Of a stretch of 64,000 nt of DNA, positions 37,867-46,965 are shown piece by piece. Origin of the DNA: Haloplasma contractile. GTDB taxonomy: Bacteria; Bacillota_I; Bacilli_A; Haloplasmatales; Haloplasmataceae. A program made the position numbers and the translations under genes. The notes under the pieces are model-generated. The model ran no database searches. It was not told where the DNA came from and saw nothing but the letters and a program-made list of their open reading frames with translations. Position 1 is the first letter of the stretch, and each line of letters opens with the position of its first letter. Location: positions 1 through 64,000 of the forward strand of contig JAENYC010000018.1 in NCBI GenBank assembly GCA_016841945.1, read 5' to 3'.

Positions 37867-39569
37867 TATTGGTAAGATTTGGAATTTTTTAAAGCATGGA
37901 TAAAGTCTTCGTCAGGGTCTATATATATTGTTTTTTGATTATCGTAGGTTACAAAACCAAATTTACTACCTGGTACTTTTCTAATATTTTTAACTAATGT
38001 ATAATCAACGGGAACACTTGATGATAATCTTCCTTTTGAATAATATGCGGCAAGTTGTGCGGCAGTACGAATGATTGTTTCTGTTAACTCTTCATGATAA
38101 CGAATGATGACATGGGCACCAGGCATATCTTTTACATGCATAAAGTAATCGGTTTTATGTGCTAATTTATGAGTAATGTATTCATTTTGTAAATTGTTTT
38201 TTCCAACATATATGATGGCACCGTCAATCTCATAAGCTTCATACTGTGGTTTATGCTTCTTTTTTTTCTTTTTTGAAATATTACGTTTTAAATAATGTGC
38301 TTCTTCTAATTCCTGTCTTATTTCAAGTGCATCATTTAAAGAGGCACTTTTAATTTGTTCTTGTAATACTTCAAAATAATTAATTTCTTCTTTCGTTAAT
38401 TTCATGTGCTTTTTTAAATGACCCATTGCTTTTTTTGCTTTTTGATATTTATGATAATATTTTTTAGCGTTTTCAATTGGGGTCTTTAATGGATCTAATT
38501 CTATCGTCACTTCTTGATTGTTTTCATAAGATGTCGCTTTTAAAGATGTCATACCTTTTTTTAGATGGTATGAGTTGGCGATAATTAAATCACCATATAC
38601 TTTATAATTCAGTGCTTCTTTTGCTAATACTAAATCTGTATTTAAATTATTTAATTTATTTTTATTTTTTTCAAGTTCATTTTTAATATACTTCTCTAAA
38701 TCTTGTGTTTGTTGTTTAATGCGCTCTTCTTTATCCTTATTAAAATAATAGCGGTCAAGCATATCACCTAATGATGAAAAAGTCTTAATCGTTCCCTTTA
38801 TATGTTTTAAAGGAATAAGATAAAAATAAGTTTTTTTAGGCGTATAGATGATAGAAGGATTAAAATGATGTTCTAGGCGGTCTATAAAATCATTATAGGA
38901 TTGATATAAACCTTCATTATTTAAAATAGTATCAAATATTAATTCTTTTGCGCATAACGGACTAACCCCTTCAAAGTATTGCACAAGTTGTTTACTGAGA
39001 TTTGTATCATCATATAAAAAATTTGAAAAATGTTCTTTTTTTGCCAAAAAGAAATTTACTTTATCATGTGTTGGAGGATGGATATATGTCGCACCAGGTT
39101 GAAGGGTTCTGAAACTATTTAAAAATGGTGAGATATGTTTAAGAGAATCAATGATGATATTCGTCTTTTGATTTACAAGTATTATATTAGAATGTTTTCC
39201 CATTACTTCAACAATGAAGATTTTAATGTCTTTGTCACCCATTTCATTAAAGTGTTCAATATAAAATTTCACAATTCGGTCATTGTCTTTTTGTTCGATT
39301 TTTGTGATTCTACCACCTTCTAAATGTTTACGTAGAAGCATACAAAACATCGGAGGCTCTTTTGGATAAGGATAATTTTCTTTTGTGATATGACATCTTG
39401 CATAATTAGGATGAATTGAACATAATAATTTATGGGTTTGTTGATGACCTCTTATCAGGAATATCAGTTCATAATTTGAAATTTGGTAAATTTTATTAAT
39501 TCGTCCATAATGGAGTTGTTCATTTAGTTCATTTACTATATAGTGGGTGAATACGCCATCAAAAGCCAT
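37866..39569 (-). CDS. rqcH: Ribosome quality control protein RqcH (NFACT family)
   Basis: RqcH binds stalled 50S subunits and adds C-terminal alanine tails to nascent chains. The 567-residue protein begins MAFDGVFTHYIVNEL, has the NFACT-N catalytic-type segment with NDR (Asp-Arg pair in EQKDNDRIVKF near 97), a helix-hairpin region, two long coiled coils around residues 290-330 and 380-430, and the NFACT-R domain with the DYFMHVKDMPGAHVII signature near 474. It was once called a fibronectin-binding protein. ATG 39569 is preceded by AAAGAGTG. It is divergent from gmk; Bacillus yloA lies in the same neighbourhood. Confidence 0.93.
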   Translation of the reverse strand: MAFDGVFTHYIVNELNEQLHYGRINKIYQISNYELIFLIRGHQQTHKLLCSIHPNYARCHITKENYPYPKEPPMFCMLLRKHLEGGRITKIEQKDNDRIVKFYIEHFNEMGDKDIKIFIVEVMGKHSNIILVNQKTNIIIDSLKHISPFLNSFRTLQPGATYIHPPTHDKVNFFLAKKEHFSNFLYDDTNLSKQLVQYFEGVSPLCAKELIFDTILNNEGLYQSYNDFIDRLEHHFNPSIIYTPKKTYFYLIPLKHIKGTIKTFSSLGDMLDRYYFNKDKEERIKQQTQDLEKYIKNELEKNKNKLNNLNTDLVLAKEALNYKVYGDLIIANSYHLKKGMTSLKATSYENNQEVTIELDPLKTPIENAKKYYHKYQKAKKAMGHLKKHMKLTKEEINYFEVLQEQIKSASLNDALEIRQELEEAHYLKRNISKKKKKKHKPQYEAYEIDGAIIYVGKNNLQNEYITHKLAHKTDYFMHVKDMPGAHVIIRYHEELTETIIRTAAQLAAYYSKGRLSSSVPVDYTLVKNIRKVPGSKFGFVTYDNQKTIYIDPDEDFIHALKNSKSYQ

Positions 39570-39756
39570 ATTAAATCACTCTTTCTTTTTTTACTATAAT
39601 ATCTTATTTTAACATGTTTTTTAACGAAAATTCAAAGTAAAAGTCGTTGAATTTTAAAAAACTAGAAAAAAATAAGATAAAGTACTTAAAAAAGTCATTA
39701 AAAAATGTTATCATTATATAATAAAAATAAACATGATGTGCAATCTGAAGGGAAGA

Positions 39757-40383
39757 ATGGCTATGAAGCTTAATGAAAGAGGATTGTTAGTTGTCATATC
39801 AGGACCATCCGGAGTGGGGAAAGGGACGGTTAGAAAAGCACTGTTTGATAGAGAAAATCATAACCTTGAGTATTCTGTATCAATGACAACAAGACCTCCT
39901 CGAATAGGAGAAACTGATGGAATAGATTACTTTTTTGTATCAAAGAAACAATTTGAACAACGAATTAAAAATGAAAAGTTATTAGAATATGCTGAATTTG
40001 TAGGAAACTATTATGGAACACCGATTGATTATGTTGAAGAACGTTTAGACAAAGGAAAAGAAGTCGTTCTAGAAATCGAAGTACAAGGTGCCATGCAAGT
40101 CCGAGAACGAATGCCAGATGCTGTCTTTATCTTTATTGCACCACCTTCAAGACAGGCACTACGAGACAGAATAACTAAACGTGCAACCGAACCAGAAAGG
40201 ATTATTAATAAGCGAATGCAAAAAGCAGAGCGTGAATTTGGGATGGCGCATAAATACGATTATATTGTTGTAAATGATACAGTTGAAAATGCAGCGGATA
40301 GAATCATGGCCATTATTCGTGCAGAACATGCTAAAACAGAAAGATCGATTCATAAATATATGAAAATTTTGGAGGTTGAATAA
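39757..40383 (+). CDS. gmk: Guanylate kinase
   Basis: Gmk phosphorylates GMP and dGMP with ATP. From ATG 39757 the protein is 208 residues. It has the P-loop [10 protein letters not shown] near 16, then [22 protein letters not shown] near 44 with the GMP-binding Arg and Tyr, and RITKRATEP near 137 as the lid. The start is uncertain: ATG 39757 and 39763 both follow GAAGGGAAG, while ATG 39733 has no ribosome site. It is translationally close to rpoZ, which begins two bases after its stop, the gmk-rpoZ-priA order of Bacillus. No anomalies. Confidence 0.96.
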   Translation: MAMKLNERGLLVVISGPSGVGKGTVRKALFDRENHNLEYSVSMTTRPPRIGETDGIDYFFVSKKQFEQRIKNEKLLEYAEFVGNYYGTPIDYVEERLDKGKEVVLEIEVQGAMQVRERMPDAVFIFIAPPSRQALRDRITKRATEPERIINKRMQKAEREFGMAHKYDYIVVNDTVENAADRIMAIIRAEHAKTERSIHKYMKILEVE

Positions 40384-40384
40384 T

Positions 40385-40576
40385 TTGAGATATCCATCTA
40401 TTGACAGATTATTAAAGATTGTTGACTCTAAGTACAAATTAGCTTTATTATCATCAAAAAGAGCGAAAGCAATTGAACAAGGGTCACCCGTTCAATTAGA
40501 AAAACATGAATGCGAAAAACCAGTGGGTATCGCATTAGAAGAGATTATTGAAGATAAATTAAACATTAAGTATTAA
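40385..40576 (+). CDS. rpoZ: RNA polymerase omega subunit
   Basis: Omega binds beta' and helps RNA polymerase assembly. The 63-residue protein has YPSIDRLLKIVDSKYKLALLSSKRAKAI at the start, the omega signature with the SKRAKAI helix, and a short acidic tail. I chose TTG 40385, nine bases after GGAGG; TTG 40376 abuts that ribosome site. It follows gmk directly and precedes priA after a hairpin. It is shorter than the proteobacterial form, as usual for Bacillota. Confidence 0.9.
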   Translation: MRYPSIDRLLKIVDSKYKLALLSSKRAKAIEQGSPVQLEKHECEKPVGIALEEIIEDKLNIKY

Positions 40577-40606
40577 AATCTTGAAAGTGTTTTTCAAGGT
40601 TTTTTT
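40575..40606 (+). terminator. Terminator or attenuator between rpoZ and priA
   Basis: CTTGAAA (40580-40586) pairs with TTTCAAG (40592-40598), followed by T7 (after GG). priA starts 22 bases later without an obvious promoter, so some readthrough is likely. Confidence 0.65.
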
Positions 40607-40627
40607 ATCGATAAGGGGGTTTTTTAA

Positions 40628-42982
40628 TTGATTGCTGATGTGATTGTAGATGTTAAAGTAAAGAATGTTAATAGACCGTTTAGTTATCAGGTTCCAACTT
40701 GTTTTGAAGCTGTTATAGAGAAAGGCATGCGCGTAAAGGTACCTTTTGGACACCGTGAAGTATTAGGCTTTGTGGTGAAGTTAAAACCTGATACCCAATA
40801 TCAAAATGAATTAAAACCCATTATAAAATTATTGGATATTGTACCATCTTTAACTGATGAGTTGTTAGAAGTGGCTGATAAGATGAGTAGAGAAACCTCT
40901 AGTTTTTTAATTAATTGTATACAAGCTATGTTACCAACTGCGATAAAAGTGAAATATGTCAAAAAATTGAAAAAATTAAAAAAAGATGTTGATGAGAGAT
41001 TAAATCACTACTTTAATGGAAATAAGGAGATTTTATTTGATGATGTTTTAGATAAAGATTATCAGGTAGTAAAAAAAGCCATTCAAAATCAAGAAGTAGA
41101 TATTGTATATGAGTTAAAAGATAAATTAAACATCAAATATGAATCCTATCTATCATTGATTGAAGAGAAAAAAGTATCAGGTAATAAACAAAAAATCGTG
41201 ATAGAGTATTTAAAAGAAAAGGATAACGTTAAAAAACAAGTTTTAATGAAAACCTTAAACGTGTCTCATCAAACAATTAAATCCCTTATCAATAAAGGGA
41301 TAATAGATGAGACAAATGAAGAAGTCTATCGAGATCCCTATATTTTAGAAGAAGAAAGTGATGCTTCAAGCCATCTATTAAATGATGAGCAACAAGTCGC
41401 CTATTCTAAAATAGTTGAAAGTATCAATCAACAAACTGAAGATATCTTTTTGCTTCATGGTGTAACAGGTTCTGGTAAAACAGAGGTGTATTTAAGGGCG
41501 ATTGAAGATGTTATCGCATTAGGTAAGGAAGCCATCATGTTGGTACCCGAAATCTCTTTAACACCACAAATCGTCCGTTTATTTAAATTACGGTTTGGAC
41601 AAGCTGTTGCCGTCTTGCATAGTGGATTATCATTAGGAGAAAAATATGATGAATGGAGAAGGATACGTAAGCAAGAGGTTAAAGTAGTCGTTGGTGCACG
41701 TTCTGCCATATTTGCACCGTTTACAAATATCGGTGTGATTATTATTGATGAAGAACATGAATCAACTTATAAACAGGATGAAATGCCTAAATATCATGCG
41801 ATAGAAATTGCTAAAATACGGGCGAAAAAATATCAAGCAACAATTGTATTAGGGAGTGCTACACCTTCATTAGAATCTTACGCAAGAGCTATAAAGAAGG
41901 TTTATACCTTGTTAGAGTTAAAAAAACGTGCAACTTCAAAGGAAATGCCTAAAACCACAATTGTGAATATGACTGATGAGTTTAAAACGGGGAATTTAGG
42001 CATTATATCTAAAACACTAAATGATGCTATCATTGATAGATTATCTAAGAATGAACAAATCATATTATTGCTAAATAGAAGAGGTTATAGTAATTTTTTG
42101 ATGTGTAGGAGTTGTGGCTATACAATCAGTTGTAAACATTGTGATATTTCTCTTACCTATCATAAATCATTAAATCGCTTGAAATGTCATTACTGTGGTT
42201 ATGAAGAAGTCGCAACTAATATATGTCCACAATGTAGAAAACCGTATTTAAAGGGATTTGGTTATGGCACACAAAAAGTGGAGGATATACTGATTAAACA
42301 ATATCCCAATGCGCGAATCATTAGAATGGACAAAGATATGACCTCTAATAAAGGAGACCATGAACGGTTATTATCTGCATTTAGAAATAAAGAAGCTGAT
42401 ATTTTATTAGGAACACAGATGATTGCGAAGGGTTTAGATTTTGAAGATGTTACCCTTGTTGGTGTATTATCTGCAGATACAATTTTAAAACTACCGGATT
42501 ATAAATCAAGTGAAAAGACTTTTCAACTGTTAACGCAAGTATCAGGACGAGCAGGAAGACATAAAGAAAATAGTGATGTCATCATTCAAACTTATAATCC
42601 AAATCATAATGCAGTTGTACTTGCTGCACTCAATCATTATAAAGCTTTTTTTAATCAAGAAATGAAAACGAGAAGAATGGGAAAATATAGTCCATACTAC
42701 TATATGACACAAATCGTAATTTCTGATGAAATATTTCAAGAAGCATTAAAAGAAGCACAGTCTATTTTGAATTACTTAAAAAAACATCTATCTAATGAAT
42801 GTATTTTACTAGGGCCAGTTATTCCACAAATAAAGCGTTTAAATAACTTGTATAAAGCACAAATAATAATAAAATATAAAAAAGAACCTGAACTTGAAAG
42901 CGTATTAGAAACAATTATTGTATCATACCAAAATAAAAAGGCTGACGTTATCGTTGACCGTTATCCTAACTTTTTATTGTAA
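40628..42982 (+). CDS. priA: Primosomal helicase PriA
   Basis: PriA restarts stalled replication forks as a 3'-5' helicase and loader. The 784-residue protein has the N-terminal 3'-DNA-binding domain (SYQVPTCFEAVIEKGMRVKVPFG), Walker A HGVTGSGKTEVYLRAI near 277, DEEH near 375, the GSATPSLES motif near 413, a zinc cluster of eight cysteines between CRSCGY and CPQCRK (near 495-540) and the helicase motif GTQMIAKGLDFEDVT near 594. TTG 40628 is behind AAGGGGG; no ATG is closer. It belongs to the gmk-rpoZ-priA-fmt block; coaBC and def, present in Bacillus, are missing from this block. Confidence 0.95.
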   Translation: MIADVIVDVKVKNVNRPFSYQVPTCFEAVIEKGMRVKVPFGHREVLGFVVKLKPDTQYQNELKPIIKLLDIVPSLTDELLEVADKMSRETSSFLINCIQAMLPTAIKVKYVKKLKKLKKDVDERLNHYFNGNKEILFDDVLDKDYQVVKKAIQNQEVDIVYELKDKLNIKYESYLSLIEEKKVSGNKQKIVIEYLKEKDNVKKQVLMKTLNVSHQTIKSLINKGIIDETNEEVYRDPYILEEESDASSHLLNDEQQVAYSKIVESINQQTEDIFLLHGVTGSGKTEVYLRAIEDVIALGKEAIMLVPEISLTPQIVRLFKLRFGQAVAVLHSGLSLGEKYDEWRRIRKQEVKVVVGARSAIFAPFTNIGVIIIDEEHESTYKQDEMPKYHAIEIAKIRAKKYQATIVLGSATPSLESYARAIKKVYTLLELKKRATSKEMPKTTIVNMTDEFKTGNLGIISKTLNDAIIDRLSKNEQIILLLNRRGYSNFLMCRSCGYTISCKHCDISLTYHKSLNRLKCHYCGYEEVATNICPQCRKPYLKGFGYGTQKVEDILIKQYPNARIIRMDKDMTSNKGDHERLLSAFRNKEADILLGTQMIAKGLDFEDVTLVGVLSADTILKLPDYKSSEKTFQLLTQVSGRAGRHKENSDVIIQTYNPNHNAVVLAALNHYKAFFNQEMKTRRMGKYSPYYYMTQIVISDEIFQEALKEAQSILNYLKKHLSNECILLGPVIPQIKRLNNLYKAQIIIKYKKEPELESVLETIIVSYQNKKADVIVDRYPNFLL

Positions 42983-42994
42983 AGGAGGATGTTT

Positions 42995-43921
42995 ATGAGA
43001 ATTGTTTTTATGGGAACACCTGATTTTTCAATCAATGTGTTGCAAGCATTGATTGATAGTGAATATGAAGTCGTCGGTGTTGTCACACAACCGGATAGAC
43101 ATGTAGGGAGAAAAAAAGTATTAACACCTCCCCCTGTTAAAAAACTTGCACAAAAATATCATATACCAGTCTTTCAACCGGAAAAGATAAAAAAAGATTA
43201 TGAACAAGTCATAAAATGGAATCCTGATATTATCATAACATGTGCTTATGGACAAATTATTCCGAAAGTATTGCTTGATTATCCTGAGTATAAAGCGATA
43301 AATGTTCATGCTTCACTACTTCCAAAATATCGAGGTGGTGCACCGATTCATCAAGCCATCATTGATGGCTGTCATAAAACAGGTATGACGATAATGTATA
43401 TGGATGAAAAGATGGATGAAGGTGATATTATCAGTCAAGAAGAAGTTATAATTGAGAATACTGATAATGTTGGAACGTTACATGATAAATTAAGCATAGT
43501 TGGTGCAAAGTTATTAATCAAAACCATGCCTAGTATATTTAATAAAACCAATCAAAGCATAAAACAAAATGATATTGAAGCAACATATGCTTATAATATA
43601 AAACCTAGAGATGAAAAAATTGATTGGACAAAGGATAATGAATCCATCTATAATCAAGTGCGAGGACTAAATCCCTGGCCAGGCGCTTATACATTAATAG
43701 ATGAGAAACGTATTAAGATTTATGAGTGTGAAATGATAAATGACCCATCCAAAGCACAACCTGGTGAGATAATAGAACTTTTGAAAGATGGTCTTGTTGT
43801 TTCTACAGGTCATAAATGTATAAAACTAATAAAGGTACAATTAGCAGGTAAAAAAGTGCAATTAATGGAAGAACTATTAAATGGGAATCATCCTTTTAAA
43901 AAAGGAAAAAGGTTTAAATAA
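42995..43921 (+). CDS. fmt: Methionyl-tRNA formyltransferase
   Basis: Fmt formylates initiator Met-tRNA with 10-formyltetrahydrofolate. The 308-residue protein starts MRIVFMGTPDFS, with the folate-site HASLLPKYRGGAPIHQAI near 107 containing the catalytic Asn/His region, then the KIDWTKDNESIYNQVRGLNPWPGA C-terminal domain near 204. I chose ATG 42995, six bases past AAAGGAGG; ATG 42989 touches the ribosome site. It follows priA by 12 bases and precedes a cyclophilin gene. The def gene usually found beside fmt is not here. Confidence 0.95.
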   Translation: MRIVFMGTPDFSINVLQALIDSEYEVVGVVTQPDRHVGRKKVLTPPPVKKLAQKYHIPVFQPEKIKKDYEQVIKWNPDIIITCAYGQIIPKVLLDYPEYKAINVHASLLPKYRGGAPIHQAIIDGCHKTGMTIMYMDEKMDEGDIISQEEVIIENTDNVGTLHDKLSIVGAKLLIKTMPSIFNKTNQSIKQNDIEATYAYNIKPRDEKIDWTKDNESIYNQVRGLNPWPGAYTLIDEKRIKIYECEMINDPSKAQPGEIIELLKDGLVVSTGHKCIKLIKVQLAGKKVQLMEELLNGNHPFKKGKRFK

Positions 43922-43942
43922 AATCAAATGAAGGTGATAAAA

Positions 43943-44464
43943 ATGAAGAATCCTATTGTAACAATAAAGATGAGTTCAGAAAAAGAGATTAAAATTGAAT
44001 TGTATCCTGATAAGGCAATGAATACGGTGAAGAATTTTATGTCTTTAATCAACAAGAATTTTTATGATGGATTAATCTTTCATCGTGTAATTGAAGGCTT
44101 TATGATTCAAGGTGGATGTCCACAAGGTAGCGGGACAGGAGGACCAGGTTATCGAATCAAAGGAGAATTTAGTTCAAATGGTTTTAAGAATGATTTAAAA
44201 CATACAAAAGGCGTAATCTCTATGGCAAGAGCACAACATCCTGATTCTGCTGGCAGTCAATTTTTCATCATGCATGAAACATCTCCACATTTAGATGGGG
44301 CTTATGCAGCATTTGGTAAAGTGATTGAAGGAATAGAGGTAGTAGATGAGATTGCCAAAACAAAAACAGATGCTTCTGATAGACCACTAAAACCACAAGT
44401 GATGACGTCAGTTCATGTTGATACATTTGGAAAAAAATATGAAGAACCAAATGTGATGAATTAA
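43943..44464 (+). CDS. Peptidyl-prolyl cis-trans isomerase, cyclophilin type
   Basis: A single-domain cytoplasmic cyclophilin of 173 residues that speeds proline isomerisation. The family block FHRVIEGFMIQGGCPQGSGTGGPGY near 46 contains the catalytic Arg in FHR, then SMARAQHPDSAGSQFFI near 92, and DGAYAAFGKV near 116. ATG 43943 follows AAGGTGAT; the ATG at 43928 lies before that site. It has no signal peptide. It is likely cotranscribed with fmt and is followed by a terminator. Confidence 0.93.
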   Translation: MKNPIVTIKMSSEKEIKIELYPDKAMNTVKNFMSLINKNFYDGLIFHRVIEGFMIQGGCPQGSGTGGPGYRIKGEFSSNGFKNDLKHTKGVISMARAQHPDSAGSQFFIMHETSPHLDGAYAAFGKVIEGIEVVDEIAKTKTDASDRPLKPQVMTSVHVDTFGKKYEEPNVMN

Positions 44465-44486
44465 GGGACATTTGTCTCTTTTTTTA
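44464..44486 (+). terminator. Terminator after the cyclophilin gene
   Basis: AGGGACA pairs with TGTCTCT around a minimal loop, followed by a run of T. Confidence 0.75.
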
Positions 44487-44542
44487 GTCTATATATTTTT
44501 GGTAAATAATGTTATAATAAGATACTGAAGAGGTGAAAAAAT

Positions 44543-45055
44543 ATGCATCAAACAATTCCATATTATAAGTTTTCCGAATCATTTATGATGAAAATGCCAA
44601 AAGGTATTTTCTTGACAGTAAAAAATGAAAAAAAGGTTAATACCATGACCATAGGATGGGGACATATTGGATTTATTTGGGGTAAACCAACATTTGTGGC
44701 TTATGTAAGAAAAACAAGATGTACTTATTCCCTTTTAGAAAAAGCAAATGAGTTTACCGTTAGTGTCCCACTTAATCATGATTTAAGTGATGAATTAACC
44801 TATTGTGGATTAAAATCAGGTAGAGATGTTGATAAAATAAAAGATTGTCATCTCACTTTGGTTGATGGAAGAAAATTAAAAACTCCTATTATAGGGGAAT
44901 GTGACCTTCATTATGAATGTAAAGTGGTTTGTAAACAAGCATTACTTGAAAATCATTTAGATAAGGAGTTAAAAAATAAATACTATGATGAAAATGATTA
45001 TCACATTATGTATTTTGGTGAAATAGTGGATAGTTATTTATATAATAAAGAATAG
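44543..45055 (+). CDS. Flavin reductase-like FMN-binding protein
   Basis: A 170-residue split-barrel protein of the flavin reductase/NAD(P)H:FMN family (DIM6/NTAB type). The segment VNTMTIGWGHIGFIWGKPTFVAYVRKTRCTYSLLEKANEFTVSVPL near 30-77 is the FMN-binding core. YCGLKSGRDVDK near 92 is a family mark. Such proteins reduce or bind free flavins or act on small quinones; the donor and acceptor are unknown. ATG 44543 follows AGAGGTGA. It is followed by yitT after a 17-base gap. Confidence 0.83.
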   Translation: MHQTIPYYKFSESFMMKMPKGIFLTVKNEKKVNTMTIGWGHIGFIWGKPTFVAYVRKTRCTYSLLEKANEFTVSVPLNHDLSDELTYCGLKSGRDVDKIKDCHLTLVDGRKLKTPIIGECDLHYECKVVCKQALLENHLDKELKNKYYDENDYHIMYFGEIVDSYLYNKE

Positions 45056-45072
45056 ATCATGAGGTGATATTA

Positions 45073-45987
45073 ATGAAAAGTTTTATACAACGAATATTAA
45101 AATATAAGGATAGGCATAAACTTACAAATATCATCATCACCCTTATCGGTGCAATTCTTTATACAATCGGAATTAAATGGTTTATTATTCCAGCTAATCT
45201 AAAAACGGGTGGTTTTACAGGGATTGCACAAATTATATATGAACTATTTCAACCAATATTACCTGATACCATTCAATACGATGTTGGCGTCAGTATCATT
45301 TGGTTTATCTTAAATATTCCTGTTTTCTACTTAGGATTTAAGACATTAGGAAGACGTTTTTCATTTTTAAGTTTTCTATCAGTTATTGCTGGAATGCTGG
45401 CACTTGCACTTGTTCCTTTACCAAAGGTTTTAGTAATAGAAGGATTTTCGAAGGATCTTATGTTAAGTGCTATTGTCGGTGGTGTCATCACTGGTATTGG
45501 AATTGGCATCACTTTAAAAGTAGGTTCATCTACAGGTGGAATGGATATTATCAGTCAATATTTATCGTACAAAAGGGATGGCTCTTTTGGGAAATATTCC
45601 TTTATTATCAATGTTTTAATTATTATGATTGTTGCTTTTACAGATTCTTGGCGTTTTGCTTTATACACAATTATTAATTTATTTATCTCAATGATTGTCA
45701 TTGATAAAATACATACGCGTCATCATAAATTGACGCTAATGATTGTGACGGATATGAAAGATGACTTAATCAAAGCACTTCATAAACGCATATATCGTGG
45801 AATTACCGTAATACCTGTTATGGGTGCTTATTCACGGCGTGACAAGTCAATTTTATTAATGGTGGTATCGAGTTATGAACTATATAATGTGATGTCAACT
45901 ATTAAAGAAATAGATGAAAAAGCATTTACGAATGTTTTAAAGAGTCAAACCGTTTTTGGTAATTTTGCGAAGCAAAAAATTGGTTAG
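45073..45987 (+). CDS. YitT family membrane protein (DUF161 + DUF2179)
   Basis: A 304-residue protein with five to six helices in the first 200 residues (for example TNIIITLIGAILYTIGIKWFI) and a cytoplasmic DUF2179 domain at the end, from VTDMKDDLIKALHKRIYRGITVIPV. KVGSSTGGMDIIS near 153 and GGFTGIAQIIYEL near 44 are family marks. The function is unknown; YitT members are suspected transporters. I chose ATG 45073 behind GAGGTGAT; the GTG at 45064 lies in that ribosome site. It is upstream of cse60 and may share its transcript. Confidence 0.85.
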   Translation: MKSFIQRILKYKDRHKLTNIIITLIGAILYTIGIKWFIIPANLKTGGFTGIAQIIYELFQPILPDTIQYDVGVSIIWFILNIPVFYLGFKTLGRRFSFLSFLSVIAGMLALALVPLPKVLVIEGFSKDLMLSAIVGGVITGIGIGITLKVGSSTGGMDIISQYLSYKRDGSFGKYSFIINVLIIMIVAFTDSWRFALYTIINLFISMIVIDKIHTRHHKLTLMIVTDMKDDLIKALHKRIYRGITVIPVMGAYSRRDKSILLMVVSSYELYNVMSTIKEIDEKAFTNVLKSQTVFGNFAKQKIG

Positions 45988-45998
45988 GGGTGTTATAT

Positions 45999-46196
45999 AT
46001 GATTCAAGTGAAAGTTTTTGATGAAGAACATGAAAAAGATCTTGAAGATAATGTAAATGAGTTTTTAGAAACAATAGATGAAGAAGATTTAATCGATATT
46101 AAGTATCAACTCAGTACTTTGTATGATTATAAAGAACAAATTTATTGTTATTCAGCATTAATTATTTATAAAAAGAATGATGAAGAGGATGACTAG
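45999..46196 (+). CDS. Cse60-like sporulation-associated small protein
   Basis: A 65-residue acidic protein. IQVKVFDEEHEKDLEDNVNEFL, then DIKYQL and QIYCYSALIIY, match the Cse60 family, a sigma-E-transcribed sporulation protein of Bacillus with unknown biochemical role. ATG 45999 follows TTAGGGG; the GTG at 45990 overlaps it. It sits 11 bases after yitT and 2 bases before the Nif3-like gene. The match is from memory of the family pattern, so moderately sure. With spoVM it supports a sporulating ancestry. Confidence 0.72.
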   Translation: MIQVKVFDEEHEKDLEDNVNEFLETIDEEDLIDIKYQLSTLYDYKEQIYCYSALIIYKKNDEEDD

Positions 46197-46198
46197 TA

Positions 46199-46954
46199 AT
46201 GAAGACAAAAGATTTTGAATTAATTGCGCAATCTTTTTTTCCTAATGAGACGCTTGAGTTTTTTAATGATGGGACGCAATTTGGTTTCAATAATATGGTT
46301 GATAAAGAAATCAAAAAGATAGGATATAGTGTTAATTTAACGATGGATATCATTAATCAAGCAAAAGATGCCTCGGTTGATTTAATTTTAACCCATCATA
46401 ATGTCTGGGAGGACCATTTTGAAATGCGTGAAGATTGCCTTAAGGCTTTAAGAGAAAATCAGTTAATACATTATTTTAACCATCTTCCACTTGATAGTAT
46501 GCCTTTTGGTCCAACAGGAAGCTTCGCACAAGCATTAGGTGTAAAACCCATTGAAAAGATATCATCATTTGAAGGGTTTTATTTTGGCATAGTTGGTGAA
46601 TTTAAATCGCCAATTTCCTTAACACAACTAAAAGAAAAAGTTGAAAAAGTACTAGATCATAAGGTGAGAATATGGAAACATCACGACCGCTTAATTAAAA
46701 GAGTGGGAATTGTTTCTGGAAGTGGAAAAGATTTAGAGTCTTTACATGATGCTGTCTCTTTACAATGTGATGCCTATATTACTGGAGAAAAAAAATTAAG
46801 TGCTCTCTTATACTCGAAGCATATGGGTTTAAATTACATTTTGGGAAGTCATACCTTCACAGAATTAGGTGGTATGAAAACATATGTTAATTTAATTAAA
46901 GATAAAATGGATGAAACAGAATTTATACAATTAAACGATGAGTTCATTGAATAG
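46199..46954 (+). CDS. Nif3/YqfO-like dinuclear metal protein
   Basis: A 251-residue Nif3-like protein, related to the GTP cyclohydrolase I type 2 family. Metal-ligand marks are LTHHNVWEDH near 64 and HYFNHLPLDSM near 90, with Asp in the LDSMP step, then the second half ending GSHTFTELGGMKTYV near 221, where the last His and Glu ligands are expected. It lacks the YqfO insert. The biochemical function of this family is unsettled. The ATG at 46199 follows cse60 by two bases, and rsmB starts 11 bases after the end, so the three genes are coupled. Confidence 0.82.
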   Translation: MKTKDFELIAQSFFPNETLEFFNDGTQFGFNNMVDKEIKKIGYSVNLTMDIINQAKDASVDLILTHHNVWEDHFEMREDCLKALRENQLIHYFNHLPLDSMPFGPTGSFAQALGVKPIEKISSFEGFYFGIVGEFKSPISLTQLKEKVEKVLDHKVRIWKHHDRLIKRVGIVSGSGKDLESLHDAVSLQCDAYITGEKKLSALLYSKHMGLNYILGSHTFTELGGMKTYVNLIKDKMDETEFIQLNDEFIE

Positions 46955-46965
46955 GAGTTAAATGG